Made by a program: the position numbers and the translations under genes. A stretch of 41,124 nucleotides of DNA, taken from positions 1 through 41,124 of the forward strand of contig JAQVHV010000005.1 of NCBI GenBank assembly GCA_028696055.1, given 5' to 3'. The notes under the pieces are model-generated. The model searched no databases, was not told where the DNA came from, and saw only the letters and a list, made by a program, of their open reading frames with translations. Shown here piece by piece: positions 9,096 through 17,694 of the stretch. The stretch is from Sulfurovum sp. (GTDB lineage: Bacteria > Campylobacterota > Campylobacteria > Campylobacterales > Sulfurovaceae). Position 1 is the first letter of the stretch. Each line of letters opens with the position of its first letter.

Positions 9096-10493
9096 ATGGC
9101 ACAGGTACGATCTTTTGGGGCAGCAGAGACGGTCACAGGTTCTTGTCACCTGCTGGAGCTGCAGAACGGGATGACGCTTCTGATCGACTGCGGTATGTTC
9201 CAGGGACTGGTGGAGGATCACAACCAGAAGCCTTTCGGGTTTGATCCGGGTGATGTGGATTTTCTCCTGATCACCCATGGCCATCTTGACCATGTCGGGC
9301 GCCTTCCGAAACTTGTTAAAGAGGGGTTTCACGGTACGATCGTCACGCACATTGCCACAATGGATCTGGCTGAAGTGGTGCTGATGGACAGTGCAAAGAT
9401 CCAGGAGGAGAGCTATAAAACCGCTTACAAAAAAGCCCAGCGCATCGGAGAAGAACAAAGCGTCCCCAAACCGCTTTATGAGAAAGATGATGTGCGCCTG
9501 ATCTACCAGCTGCCCGTTATGGAGGCAGGTTATGATGAAACGCTCTCTTTGGATCATGAAATAAAAGTGACCTTCAAGAATGCCGGGCATATCCTCGGCT
9601 CCGCGATCATACAGATCATATTTGAGGAGGACGGGGAAGAGAAGTGTATTGTCTTCAGCGGTGACTTGGGAAATGACAACGACCTGGTGATGCCCGCACC
9701 AGACACCCTAGAAAAGGCCGATGCGCTCTTTATCGAATCGACTTACGGCGACAGGAACCACAAAGGTGCAAAGGAGAGTGATGCGGAACTTGAAGCGGTC
9801 ATCAAAGAGACGATCAACAATGAAGGAAATGTTCTGATTCCCTCTTTTGCGATCGAACGTACACAGGAGATCCTCTGTATACTCAAACAGATGTATGACC
9901 GGGGCGACCTCCCTGTATGCCAGATATTTCTCGACTCACCGATGGCGATACGCGCTACGGAGATCTACAAAAACTACCATGAAGAGCTCACCGAGTGCTG
10001 CAATAAGTTCCTGGAACGCGACGGTACGATCTTTGGGTTTCCCTATCTGAACTATACCCTGCATGTACACGAGTCCATGAAGATCAATGAGGAGGAGTCA
10101 CGGTGTATCATCATCGCCGGAGCAGGCATGTGCAACGGGGGACGCATCCTTCAGCACTTCAAGCACCGATTGTGGAACGAAAAAAATGCTCTGGTCTTTG
10201 TAGGGTACCAGGTAGAGGGTACACTGGGACGCCGGATCGTAGACGGGGAAAAGAAGATCAAGGTCTACAATGAAGATGTCATCGTCAAGGCCAAGGTCCA
10301 CACGATCAACGGTTTTTCCGCCCATGCCGACCAGAATGACCTGATCAAATGGATGCAGGGCTTCAAACGGCTGGGGCAGATATTTTTGGTACACGGCGAA
10401 AGAGACAAACAGGAGATTTTCCAAAAAGCGATCAAGGAGCGCATGGATAAACCGTCCCACATTGTAAGATATGCCGAAACGATAGAAGTCTGA
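9096..10493 (+). CDS. Beta-CASP family metallo-beta-lactamase RNase
   Basis: A protein of 465 residues. The N-terminal metallo-beta-lactamase domain has HGHLDH at residues 61-66 (zinc ligands), a second His in KNAGHILGSA, and Asp in FSGDLGN. A beta-CASP segment follows (ESTYGDRNH, IPSFAIERTQEIL, DSPMA, then GAGMCNGGRI), and the C-terminus has the RMMBL motif FSAHADQNDLIKW followed by LVHGE. This set matches the CPSF-73/Ysh1-like bacterial RNases (YP_-type, distinct from RNase J), which cleave RNA. AAGGAG sits 5 nt before the ATG. The exact substrate cannot be read from sequence. Confidence 0.92.
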   Translation: MAQVRSFGAAETVTGSCHLLELQNGMTLLIDCGMFQGLVEDHNQKPFGFDPGDVDFLLITHGHLDHVGRLPKLVKEGFHGTIVTHIATMDLAEVVLMDSAKIQEESYKTAYKKAQRIGEEQSVPKPLYEKDDVRLIYQLPVMEAGYDETLSLDHEIKVTFKNAGHILGSAIIQIIFEEDGEEKCIVFSGDLGNDNDLVMPAPDTLEKADALFIESTYGDRNHKGAKESDAELEAVIKETINNEGNVLIPSFAIERTQEILCILKQMYDRGDLPVCQIFLDSPMAIRATEIYKNYHEELTECCNKFLERDGTIFGFPYLNYTLHVHESMKINEEESRCIIIAGAGMCNGGRILQHFKHRLWNEKNALVFVGYQVEGTLGRRIVDGEKKIKVYNEDVIVKAKVHTINGFSAHADQNDLIKWMQGFKRLGQIFLVHGERDKQEIFQKAIKERMDKPSHIVRYAETIEV

Positions 10494-10577
10494 AGGAAAG
10501 GTATGCAGTACCATACACTGACTTGCGTATCGATGGCGTTGTCCAAACGCGATATCATCGTGCGCCGGGGCTGGTGC

Positions 10578-10607
10578 TTGTGATGGAAACGGATAAATGG
10601 GTACAAT
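10578..10607 (+). promoter_or_regulatory. Putative promoter of the dehydrogenase-LOG pair
   Basis: TTGTGA (10578-10583) and TACAAT (10602-10607) are 18 bp apart, 31 bp before the ATG at 10639. Match is partial, so confidence is modest. Confidence 0.4.
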
Positions 10608-10638
10608 TAGGTCAAGGCACTATACGAAAGGGGTAGCG

Positions 10639-11562
10639 ATGAATATTGCATTTTTTGAGATCAAAGAGGAAGAGAGAGCGTTTTTCCAATCCCGCCTGAC
10701 GGAACATACGCTCTTCTTTTTTGAGGGGACGATCCAGGAAGAACTCACCAGAGAAGAACCGTTTGATATCGTCTCTGTTTTTGTATACTCGCAGATAGAG
10801 GATCACCTGCTCTCGCTCCTCCCCAATCTCAAATACCTTCAGACCCGTTCGTCCGGCTATGAGCATGTGAAGTGTAAGTCGCTCTACTCCAGGGAGATAG
10901 AGCTCAGCAATGTCTCCGGCTATGCAGGCCCTGCGGTAGCAGAGTTTGCCTTCTCCCTGCTGCTCAATATCTCCCGCCATACGCATACCGCCCTGGAACG
11001 ATCGGAAAGAGGCAACGGGGATTACCTTGACCTCAAAGGGTTTGAACTGCAGGGGAAGAGAATCGGTATCCTGGGACTGGGGACGATCGGTACCCAGATG
11101 GCAAGGATCGCCAGGGGGTTCGGCATGGAGATCATGGGATATACCCGGACCTACAGACCGGTCTATGATGAGATCGGCATCGAACTGACAGGCCTGCATG
11201 AACTGCTTGGGAGGGCAGATATCCTGATGCTGGCTCTCCCCCTCACCCCTTCGACGACGCATATCATCAACATGCACAACAGCGCGCTCATCAAACCCGA
11301 AGCAGTCATCATCAATATCGCACGGTGTGAAGTGATGGAGCCCCTGCTCTATATCACGCTTCCCAACACCATCGCTTCGGATGTCTGCAACGATATTACC
11401 CTGGCAAGAAAAGAGAACTTCTTTTATACCCCCCATATGGCATACTATACACAGGAGGCACTGCAAAGAATCATGGAGACCTCACTGAAAAACATGCAGC
11501 AGTTCCTTGCAGGCAAAACACCGCAGAACTCTCTCAAACTCATGTGCGAAAAGGAGTACTGA
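10639..11562 (+). CDS. D-2-hydroxyacid dehydrogenase-like protein, atypical active site
   Basis: A 307-residue protein. The NAD-binding Rossmann motif GILGLGTIG lies at 143-151, after the catalytic-domain segment SGYAGPAVAEFAFSLLL. In the family the active site uses Arg (in the N-x-A-R-G motif), Glu (in D-V-F-E) and His (near the C-terminus before the G-W or A-x-x-T segment). Here Arg229 (INIARCE) and His266 (TPHMAYYT) are present, but the segment between them is shortened and the D-V-x-E position reads SDVCND, so the Glu is replaced by Asn. The enzyme may have altered activity. The ATG at 10639 is preceded by AAAGGGG; an upstream ATG at 10597 lacks such a site. The stop overlaps the next start (TGATG), so the two genes are translationally coupled. 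Confidence 0.8.
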   Translation: MNIAFFEIKEEERAFFQSRLTEHTLFFFEGTIQEELTREEPFDIVSVFVYSQIEDHLLSLLPNLKYLQTRSSGYEHVKCKSLYSREIELSNVSGYAGPAVAEFAFSLLLNISRHTHTALERSERGNGDYLDLKGFELQGKRIGILGLGTIGTQMARIARGFGMEIMGYTRTYRPVYDEIGIELTGLHELLGRADILMLALPLTPSTTHIINMHNSALIKPEAVIINIARCEVMEPLLYITLPNTIASDVCNDITLARKENFFYTPHMAYYTQEALQRIMETSLKNMQQFLAGKTPQNSLKLMCEKEY

Positions 11563-12374
11563 TGCTACGCTCAAAAGCCCATCAATCCAGTGAAAGATTT
11601 CTGTACCACAATGAAGCCAGAGGGGTAAGGCTTCAGCTTGACTACCTCAAGGCAGAGGTGAAGATGCGGGAGCATCATATCAAACATACCATCGTTGTCT
11701 TCGGCAGTGCCCGTACCCTGGAGCCTGAGCAGGCGATACAGGCACATACAGAGGCCGAGAAGAACCTGGAACGCAACCCCGACTCCCCTGCGCTTCAAGC
11801 TGCACTGAAAAAGGCAAAAAAGATGCTTCAAAAGAGTATCCACTACGAGGAGGCACGGGCATTTGGACGACTGGTCGGTGCAAGCGGGAAAGGACCGCAT
11901 GATCCACGTGTCACCCTGATGACCGGCGGGGGACCGGGTATCATGGAGGCAGCTAACCGCGGTGCAGAGGATGTAGGAGCATTCTCCATAGGGCTCAATA
12001 TCGAACTCCCCTTCGAACAAGAGCCCAATCCCTACATCACGCCTGATCTCAATTTCGTCTTTCACTACTTTGCCATCCGAAAACTCCATTTTATGCAGCG
12101 TGCCAAAGCGCTGGTAGTCTTTCCCGGCGGATTCGGGACGCTTGATGAGCTTTTTGAGGTATTGACGCTGATCCAGACAGAAAAAAGCGAACCGATGCCT
12201 GTGATTCTCGTCAACAGGGAGTATTGGGACAGACTCATCAATTTTGAAGTATTTAGAGAAGAAGAGATGATCTCGGAGGAGGATTTTAGACTCATCCTCT
12301 ACGCAGAGACCGCTCAGGAGGCGTGGGACAGTATCGTGCAGTGGTACAGGGAGAGAGGCAGCCCACTCTTCTAG
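11562..12374 (+). CDS. LOG-family (TIGR00730-type) nucleotide phosphoribohydrolase
   Basis: A protein of 270 residues. The family hallmarks are TGGGPGIMEAANRGA (121-135) and PGGFGTLDELFEV (188-200), with a Rossmann-type fold start at VVFGSAR (46-51). LOG proteins cleave nucleoside 5'-monophosphates to base and ribose 5-phosphate; older annotations call them lysine decarboxylases, which is wrong. This version has a long insert between the first strand and the GGGPG motif (about residues 55-110), partly helical and charged. The start at 11562 is chosen for AAGGAG 5 nt upstream and the TGATG overlap with the dehydrogenase gene. Natural substrate is unknown. Confidence 0.88.
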   Translation: MLRSKAHQSSERFLYHNEARGVRLQLDYLKAEVKMREHHIKHTIVVFGSARTLEPEQAIQAHTEAEKNLERNPDSPALQAALKKAKKMLQKSIHYEEARAFGRLVGASGKGPHDPRVTLMTGGGPGIMEAANRGAEDVGAFSIGLNIELPFEQEPNPYITPDLNFVFHYFAIRKLHFMQRAKALVVFPGGFGTLDELFEVLTLIQTEKSEPMPVILVNREYWDRLINFEVFREEEMISEEDFRLILYAETAQEAWDSIVQWYRERGSPLF

Positions 12375-12491
12375 CCTGTTTCTCCCCTGCCTCTGAAATA
12401 TCTGCGGAAGCGTAGGATCTAAAAACCCCTCATTCTCCCTGAAATCGTCCGCGAAGAGGAGCATTTGCAGCAACACCCATCCTACTATGCT

Positions 12492-12497
12492 ATAATT
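12492..12497 (+). promoter_or_regulatory. -10 box of thiI
   Basis: TATAAT preceded by TATGC lies 28 nt before the GTG start of thiI. The nearest -35-like element (TTGCAG at 12465) is too far for a canonical spacing, which is common in Campylobacterota promoters. Confidence 0.5.
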
Positions 12498-12524
12498 TCA
12501 CCAATTTTAATGAAGGTTAACTTA

Positions 12525-13988
12525 GTGGACGTATCAGCAAACACAACACAGAAATTCATTCTTAAACTCTTTCCGGAGATCATGGTCAAAGGCGATGCTG
12601 CAAAAAAGCAGATGGTCGGCCAGCTCTACAACAACCTCCAGGCACTGCTCAGGCCTCTCAGCGAAGCGATGCATATCAAGAAATTCAGCGACAAGATCGA
12701 AGTGGTCACCCCTGTCGCATTGGTGGAACAGGTCAGACAGATACTTCTGGATACCCCGGGTATCGACCAGGTACTGGAGGCACTGCAGTTTGATGCGATG
12801 CAGAGCCTGGAGCAGATCAAGGCCAAAGTCTGCGAGGTGGTTGGAGGGGAGCTCAAGGGGAAAAGCTTTGTGGTGCGCGCAAAACGTACGGGGACACATG
12901 CGTTCAACTCATTCGAGATGGAGCGTACGATCGGCGGCTATATCCTGGCACATTCGGAAGCAAAGAGAGTTGACCTTCACCACCCGGAGATCACCGTTCG
13001 CATCGAACTGATCAACAACCAGCTCAACATCATCACCGAGAAGCACCAGGGACTGGGCGGCTACCCTATCGGGACACAGGGGGATATCCTCTCTCTGATG
13101 TCAGGGGGGTTTGACTCCACGGTTGCCAGCTACCTGACAATGAAACGGGGGATCAAAACCCACTTTATCTTCTTCAACCTCGGAGGTGCCGCACATGAGA
13201 TCGGGGTCAAGCAGGTCGCACTCTATCTCTGGAACAAGTTCGGCGCCTCGCACCGTGTCAAGTTCGTCTCCGTCCCTTTTGACGGGGTGGTAGAAGAGAT
13301 CTTCCGCTCGACGGCCGAAACCTATATGGGGGTCACGCTCAAACGCCTGATGCTGATGGCCGCCGAGAAGATCGCCGATACGATGGAGATCGATGCACTG
13401 CTCACCGGAGAGAGTGTCGCACAGGTGAGCAGCCAGACCCTGCGCAACCTTGCGCTGATCGACCAGGTCACCAACAAGCTTGTACTGCGTCCTCTCTCAA
13501 CCATGAACAAACCAGAGATCATCGATATCGCCACAAAGATAGGTACACGCTACTTTGCCGAGAATATGCCCGAATACTGCGGTGTCATCTCCAAAAACCC
13601 GATCACCCACGGATCGTTCAAGCGGATGGGAAAAGAGGCAAAACGTTTTGACTACAGCGTACTTGACAAAGCGGTGGAAGAGGCAAAAACGATATGGGTG
13701 GATGAGATCATCGACGATGTGGCACAGAGTGCCCCGGTAGAGATCGTCACCGAGCTTGATCCCCAAAAAAATGTCATCATCGACATCCGTGCCGGAGAGG
13801 AGTGTATCTCTGCACCCTGTGAGACGATCAAGATACCGTTCCACAAGCTCAAAACCGAATTCAAAAAACTGCCCAAAGGCAAAGAGTACCTGCTCTACTG
13901 CGAAAAAGGCGTCATGAGCCAACTGCATGCACAGTACCTCAGAGACAAGGACAGAGAGGAGAATGTGAAGGTCTACCGCCCTAACTGA
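12525..13988 (+). CDS. thiI: tRNA 4-thiouridine synthase ThiI with C-terminal rhodanese domain
   Basis: A protein of about 487 residues from the GTG at 12525. Domains in order: ferredoxin-like plus THUMP (about 1-165, RNA binding), PP-loop ATP pyrophosphatase with SGGFDS at 193-198, a conserved EYCGVISKNP segment, and a rhodanese domain at the C-terminus with YLLYCEKG holding the persulfide Cys. ThiI adenylates U8 of tRNA and inserts sulfur; the rhodanese Cys carries it, and the protein can also serve thiazole synthesis. GTG is preferred over the ATG at 12510 because AAGG lies 8 nt before it while the ATG has no ribosome-binding site. The last 8 bp overlap the convergent EAL remnant. Confidence 0.93.
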   Translation: MDVSANTTQKFILKLFPEIMVKGDAAKKQMVGQLYNNLQALLRPLSEAMHIKKFSDKIEVVTPVALVEQVRQILLDTPGIDQVLEALQFDAMQSLEQIKAKVCEVVGGELKGKSFVVRAKRTGTHAFNSFEMERTIGGYILAHSEAKRVDLHHPEITVRIELINNQLNIITEKHQGLGGYPIGTQGDILSLMSGGFDSTVASYLTMKRGIKTHFIFFNLGGAAHEIGVKQVALYLWNKFGASHRVKFVSVPFDGVVEEIFRSTAETYMGVTLKRLMLMAAEKIADTMEIDALLTGESVAQVSSQTLRNLALIDQVTNKLVLRPLSTMNKPEIIDIATKIGTRYFAENMPEYCGVISKNPITHGSFKRMGKEAKRFDYSVLDKAVEEAKTIWVDEIIDDVAQSAPVEIVTELDPQKNVIIDIRAGEECISAPCETIKIPFHKLKTEFKKLPKGKEYLLYCEKGVMSQLHAQYLRDKDREENVKVYRPN

Positions 13989-14121
13989 GTTTTGACCTTA
14001 TCTCTTCGGCTGACATCGGTTTTCCCACATAGTATCCCTGGATATAGGTATAGCGGTGTTCCGTCAGGAACTCCAGCGCCTCTCTGCTCCCGACACCTTC
14101 GGCAATGATATCTGTATTCTG
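13981..14121 (-). pseudogene. C-terminal remnant of an EAL-domain (c-di-GMP phosphodiesterase) gene
   Basis: On the minus strand 46 codons read QNTDIIAEGVGSREALEFL and later YIQGYYVGKPMSAEEI before a stop. This matches the end of EAL domains: I-A-E-G-V-E, then A-L-x-x-L, then Q-G-Y-x-x-x-K-P. Directly upstream an in-frame TGA closes the frame, and the EAL signature itself is absent, so only the tail of the gene survives. It overlaps the end of thiI by 8 bp. A decayed or deleted c-di-GMP phosphodiesterase is the simplest reading. Confidence 0.75.
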
Positions 14122-14368
14122 TCATATTTTCCGATCTTATAACTGATACCCCTATCTTTCTATGAAAAAACATGCTATAATTCCGAACTTTTATGCAAGA
14201 GTGTACTGAACTCTATTGACGAGATAACATCCTATCTCCTTATCCTCGCTAACTTACGCGACACAGTTTGGTATCAACTGCAAAAAACAGGTTTTTACAC
14301 CTCTTGATACTATTTCAGATAAATACCAAGATACAGCAATCACCGACAATTTAATACAAAGTGACACA
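14122..14368 (+). promoter_or_regulatory. Promoter and long leader of the deaD helicase gene
   Basis: TGCTATAAT (TATAAT at 14176-14181) lies about 190 nt before the deaD start, with no obvious ribosome-binding site close to the ATG. A leader of about 180 nt follows the -10. Long leaders are known for cold-shock DEAD-box helicase mRNAs (csdA/deaD), where they control stability and translation; that this one does so is inference. Confidence 0.45.
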
Positions 14369-15856
14369 ATGACATTTACAGATTTTAACCTCAAAGAGAG
14401 TATCCAGCAAGCTGTGGCAGAAGCCGGATTTACAGAACCAAGCCCCGTACAAAAAGAGGGGATTCCCTTAGTTCTTGAAGGACATGACATCATCGCTCAG
14501 GCACAGACAGGTACAGGGAAAACCGCTGCCTTCGGTCTGCCGATCATGAGCATGATGAAAGCTGACGGAAGCATCGAGGGATTGGTGATTGTCCCTACCC
14601 GTGAACTTGCGATGCAGGTAAGTGACGAGCTCTACCGTTTCGGTCAAAAAGCAGGACTCAAGACAGCAACAGTTTACGGCGGTACTGCATACGGCAAACA
14701 GATCGACCGTATCAACCAGGCCTCTATCGTGGTGGCAACTCCCGGACGTCTCCAGGACCTTCTTCAGAGCGGAAAGATCAAGATCAATCCTCAGTTTGTC
14801 GTACTGGATGAAGCCGATGAGATGCTTGATATGGGATTCCTTGATGAGATCAAGAATATATTCAAATTCTTGCCAAAAGAACGCCAGACCCTGATGTTCT
14901 CAGCAACGATGCCAAAAGCGATCCGTAAACTGGCAGAAGAGATCCTGAACAATCCGAAAACTGTCTCTATCACCAAATCCGAGACGACCAATACCAAGAT
15001 CACACAGCAGTACTATGTGGTACAGGACCATGAGAGAGATGATGCACTCGTCAGACTCATCGACTTCAAAAATCCTAATAAATGTATCATCTTCTGCCGT
15101 ATGAAAAAAGAGGTTGACAGACTTGTAGCGCATATGACAGCGCAAGGCTTCAAAGTAAGCGGCCTGCATGGCGATATGGAACAAAAGCAGAGAGAAGTAA
15201 CGATCAGAGCGTTCAAACAGGGCGGGATCGATATCTTCATCGCTACGGATGTCGCCGCGCGTGGCCTGGATGTCAATGATGTGACCCATGTCTTCAACTA
15301 CCATATCCCGTTTGACTCTGAGTCATACGTACACCGTATCGGACGTACGGGACGTGGCGGGAAATCCGGTGAGGCGATCACACTGGTAAGCCCGAACGAG
15401 CTTCGTACCATCAAGCGTATTGAAAAAGATGTCGGTACCCAGATGAGCACGGAGATCATCCCTACACGTGTCGAAGTGCAAGATGCCAAAGCAAGCGAAC
15501 TTATCGCTAAGATCGCTGATACAAGAGTGACTGAAAGCGCCATCAACCTGGTCAAAACACTTCAGCACGACCTTGATATCGTAACGATCGCTCACCTTCT
15601 TGCATCGATGATCCAGGAGGAGAATGAGGTAAAAGGTAAAGACAAGATCGGTCTGGACCATGCAGAGATCGCCAAAGCGCTCGAGCGCTCAAGAGATGAT
15701 AGAGGCAGCAAGAACAGAGGCAGAGGACGTTCCCCAAGAAGACATACTGATCGTGACCGCAATGACAGAGGCGGAGACAGACGCTCAAAAACCCGTCAGC
15801 ACAGCGGAGGCGGACGTGACAGCCGCAACGCCGGACGCGGAAGCAACAGAGGGTAA
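14369..15856 (+). CDS. deaD: DEAD-box ATP-dependent RNA helicase
   Basis: A protein of 495 residues. The N-terminal RecA-like domain has the Q motif region (FTEPSPVQKEGIP), motif I AQTGTGKT (45-52), motif Ia PTRELAMQ, motif II DEAD in VLDEADEML, and motif III SAT. The second domain has IFIATDVAARGLDV and motif VI YVHRIGRTGRGGKSG. The C-terminal tail (about 440-495) is rich in Arg and Gly (RGRGRSPRR, GGGRDSRN), a typical RNA-binding tail of the DeaD/CsdA group. It unwinds RNA in ribosome assembly and mRNA decay. No clear Shine-Dalgarno precedes the ATG. Confidence 0.93.
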   Translation: MTFTDFNLKESIQQAVAEAGFTEPSPVQKEGIPLVLEGHDIIAQAQTGTGKTAAFGLPIMSMMKADGSIEGLVIVPTRELAMQVSDELYRFGQKAGLKTATVYGGTAYGKQIDRINQASIVVATPGRLQDLLQSGKIKINPQFVVLDEADEMLDMGFLDEIKNIFKFLPKERQTLMFSATMPKAIRKLAEEILNNPKTVSITKSETTNTKITQQYYVVQDHERDDALVRLIDFKNPNKCIIFCRMKKEVDRLVAHMTAQGFKVSGLHGDMEQKQREVTIRAFKQGGIDIFIATDVAARGLDVNDVTHVFNYHIPFDSESYVHRIGRTGRGGKSGEAITLVSPNELRTIKRIEKDVGTQMSTEIIPTRVEVQDAKASELIAKIADTRVTESAINLVKTLQHDLDIVTIAHLLASMIQEENEVKGKDKIGLDHAEIAKALERSRDDRGSKNRGRGRSPRRHTDRDRNDRGGDRRSKTRQHSGGGRDSRNAGRGSNRG

Positions 15857-16009
15857 CTACCCCTCTCTTCTTAACATTCTCGGGCTTCGTCCCGGGTCTA
15901 TATACCCAACACCCCATCCCACAATATCATTTCCATTCACCTATACAAAAATCGATTCTTAACTCGTTTGAATTGTTTGTATTTCATTGGCTATTCCTGT
16001 TTTTATAGT

Positions 16010-16043
16010 AAAAAAGGGGTAATCATATCTTCGATTACCCCTT
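16010..16043 (-). terminator. Rho-independent terminator of the 16048 gene
   Basis: Perfect 11-bp arms AAGGGGTAATC (16014-16024) and GATTACCCCTT (16033-16043) with an 8-nt loop. Read on the minus strand the stem is followed by a run of six T. It begins 5 bp beyond the stop codon of the hypothetical gene. Confidence 0.85.
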
Positions 16044-16047
16044 GCTT

Positions 16048-17283
16048 TTACGCTTCTTTTTCAGATATTGCACTTATTGTTTGCATTGGTGTCAGTTGTC
16101 TGAATTCATCTTCCATAAGACCGCAGAGGAGCAGCAGTTCTGCTATTTCATAACATTGGGCAGAAGAATACTCCTCAGCCTTGCACTCAACCTTTTTTAC
16201 ATCGTTCTTTGTACAGCCGTCTTCATCGCTGATTGTATTTATCTGCTCTTTTAGAGAGTCAGAGGGGACTATACTCTTTGCGTGCGGAGAGTATTGGGAT
16301 AAGGAGCCACCATGGAGCTGATGTTCGATCAAAAAAATAGGCCGATAGTTAATATCGTTCTCCTTCATGCCGACTATTTTCTCTGAGAACGCTTGAGCTT
16401 CCGAAATCGTTGCAGTTTTTTGAGAAGTAGTCGTCCTCTCTGCTTCTATTTCTTTTTCTTTTTCTGATACAGCAGTCGATTCCAAAGGCTCTTTTTGAGC
16501 TGCTCCGGCCGGTGCTCCCCACTGTTTCTCCTCTATGTAAAATGCATCATCATTGATACTGCTCTTCGGGCCTCTATTCTCTGCTTGCGTATCTTTCAGA
16601 GAAAAGTGAGGATCTTCCTGAGAGAGGATATCTTTCTCTCTCTTGCTAGGCTCTTCATCCACCTCAAGCAGTCTGTCAAGATCAGGTCCTGATGGTTTTT
16701 TGGTGGAAGCAGCAGTGATTTTTTTTCTATCTCGATCCACATCGATGTTTTGATCCTCTTTCACCTGATTGTCATCAATGACAAAGAGATCAAATTGATC
16801 GATAAGGGCCTGTTCTCTTGCTGTGTAGGTGCGTTTAAAGGTATGTTTCTCTCTCCTACTAGGCTCTTCATCCATCTCAAGCAGTCTGTCAAGATCGGGT
16901 CCTGATGTTTTTTTGAAGGAAGCAGCAGTGATTTTTTTTCTATCTCGGTCCACATCGATGTTTTGATCCTCTTTCTCCTGATTGTCATCAATGACAAAGA
17001 GATCAAATTGATCGATAAGAGCCTGTTCTCTTGCTGTGTAGGTGCGTTTTTTGTTTTCTTCCGGGACGTGATGATGCACTTCCTCTATCTGATTGTCCAT
17101 ATACTCCTGTATCAAAACTTGAGACTGGGCATAACTTTCAGATTCGAGGGCATCGATGATCTTCTGAATTTTTGGATCTGCTCTTAGCAGTCTCAAGTTC
17201 GAAATTTGCAGCTGAATCGTTTCTATATCCCTGATAGATATAGCCAATTTGATCATACTTAGTCTTTTTTGGGTTTGATTCAT
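16048..17283 (-). CDS. Hypothetical charged protein with a 71-residue tandem duplication
   Basis: A 411-residue protein I do not recognise. From the start at 17283 (MNQTQKRLSMIKL) it has a helical N-terminal region of about 70 residues, then two tandem copies of a 71-residue unit beginning KRTYTAREQALIDQFDLFVI and including DRDRKKITAAS and GPDLDRLLE, then a low-complexity Glu/Lys/Thr-rich stretch, then a C-terminal region ending LLLLCGLMEDEFRQL. There is no signal peptide or membrane segment. The ATG at 17283 is preferred over an upstream TTG start because it lacks only a strong ribosome-binding site (AAGCGGG is weakly suitable). It has its own terminator and stands alone. Probably a cytoplasmic scaffold-like or lineage-specific protein; function unknown. 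Confidence 0.7.
   Translation of the reverse strand: MNQTQKRLSMIKLAISIRDIETIQLQISNLRLLRADPKIQKIIDALESESYAQSQVLIQEYMDNQIEEVHHHVPEENKKRTYTAREQALIDQFDLFVIDDNQEKEDQNIDVDRDRKKITAASFKKTSGPDLDRLLEMDEEPSRREKHTFKRTYTAREQALIDQFDLFVIDDNQVKEDQNIDVDRDRKKITAASTKKPSGPDLDRLLEVDEEPSKREKDILSQEDPHFSLKDTQAENRGPKSSINDDAFYIEEKQWGAPAGAAQKEPLESTAVSEKEKEIEAERTTTSQKTATISEAQAFSEKIVGMKENDINYRPIFLIEHQLHGGSLSQYSPHAKSIVPSDSLKEQINTISDEDGCTKNDVKKVECKAEEYSSAQCYEIAELLLLCGLMEDEFRQLTPMQTISAISEKEA
16624..17049 (-). repeat. Two tandem 213-bp in-frame repeats inside the hypothetical gene
   Basis: Unit 1 (16837-17049) and unit 2 (16624-16836) each encode 71 residues. Over most of their length they differ at only a few bases, for example QEKEDQN versus QVKEDQN, so the duplication is recent or kept uniform by recombination. 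The segment HTFK at the end of unit 1 differs from DILS in unit 2. Confidence 0.85.
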
Positions 17284-17694
17284 TTTGTTACCCGCTTTAC
17301 AGTTTCTCAAGATAATCCAGAGTATAGCAGAAATTAGTTTACATTCATAAAAGTTTTTCTACAGTATAAGAAAAATAAATCAATACTGAAAATTCTACGC
17401 TCTAATGTGTCTATAAACTTTTATGGATCAAGCTGTATAGACTCGACTCGTTTGTTGCTTGTGGCACAGAGCAAGTTGACGCTAATGCTGTGCCACTCTT
17501 TTCTTTCCTCTTTATCAAGCTCAGCCAAAATTAACCCTATGCAAACAAAGTGATTGACTTGCCTCTAATTGTTGCAGTGTTTTCTATAAGTATAGAATCG
17601 CTGTACATTTGCTGAGAAGGTTAAGAGACTATAACCCCTTATTGCCCTGCGATAATTTTTCGGTTTCATAGTTATAACGTGCTATAATCTAACC
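17284..17694. other. Gene-free stretch with an orphan hairpin and a palindrome
   Basis: No coding frame is convincing here. It holds the 5' region of the minus-strand hypothetical gene, the hairpin at 17461-17496, a perfect palindrome with arms TTCTATA and TATAGAA at 17582-17597, and at the right end the duplicated guaD promoter (TATAAT at 17683-17688). Confidence 0.5.
17461..17506 (+). terminator. Orphan terminator-like hairpin
   Basis: Perfect 9-bp arms GTGGCACAG (17461-17469) and CTGTGCCAC (17488-17496), 18-nt loop, followed by a pyrimidine-rich TCTTTTCTTT run. No plus-strand gene precedes it, so it could end a small RNA or be left from a lost gene. Confidence 0.4.

Noticed and set aside
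10503-10583. 26-codon mini-ORF after the RNase gene with an AAGG upstream
   Set aside because: Too short and without conserved features; the AAGG may be chance. A longer frame in another register lacks a start.
10612-12476. Minus-strand frames opposite the dehydrogenase and LOG genes
   Set aside because: The plus-strand genes have family motifs and ribosome-binding sites; the antisense frames do not.
16624-17049. CRISPR-like array
   Set aside because: Only two long units of 213 bp that are in frame within a gene; no short repeats with unique spacers anywhere in the window.
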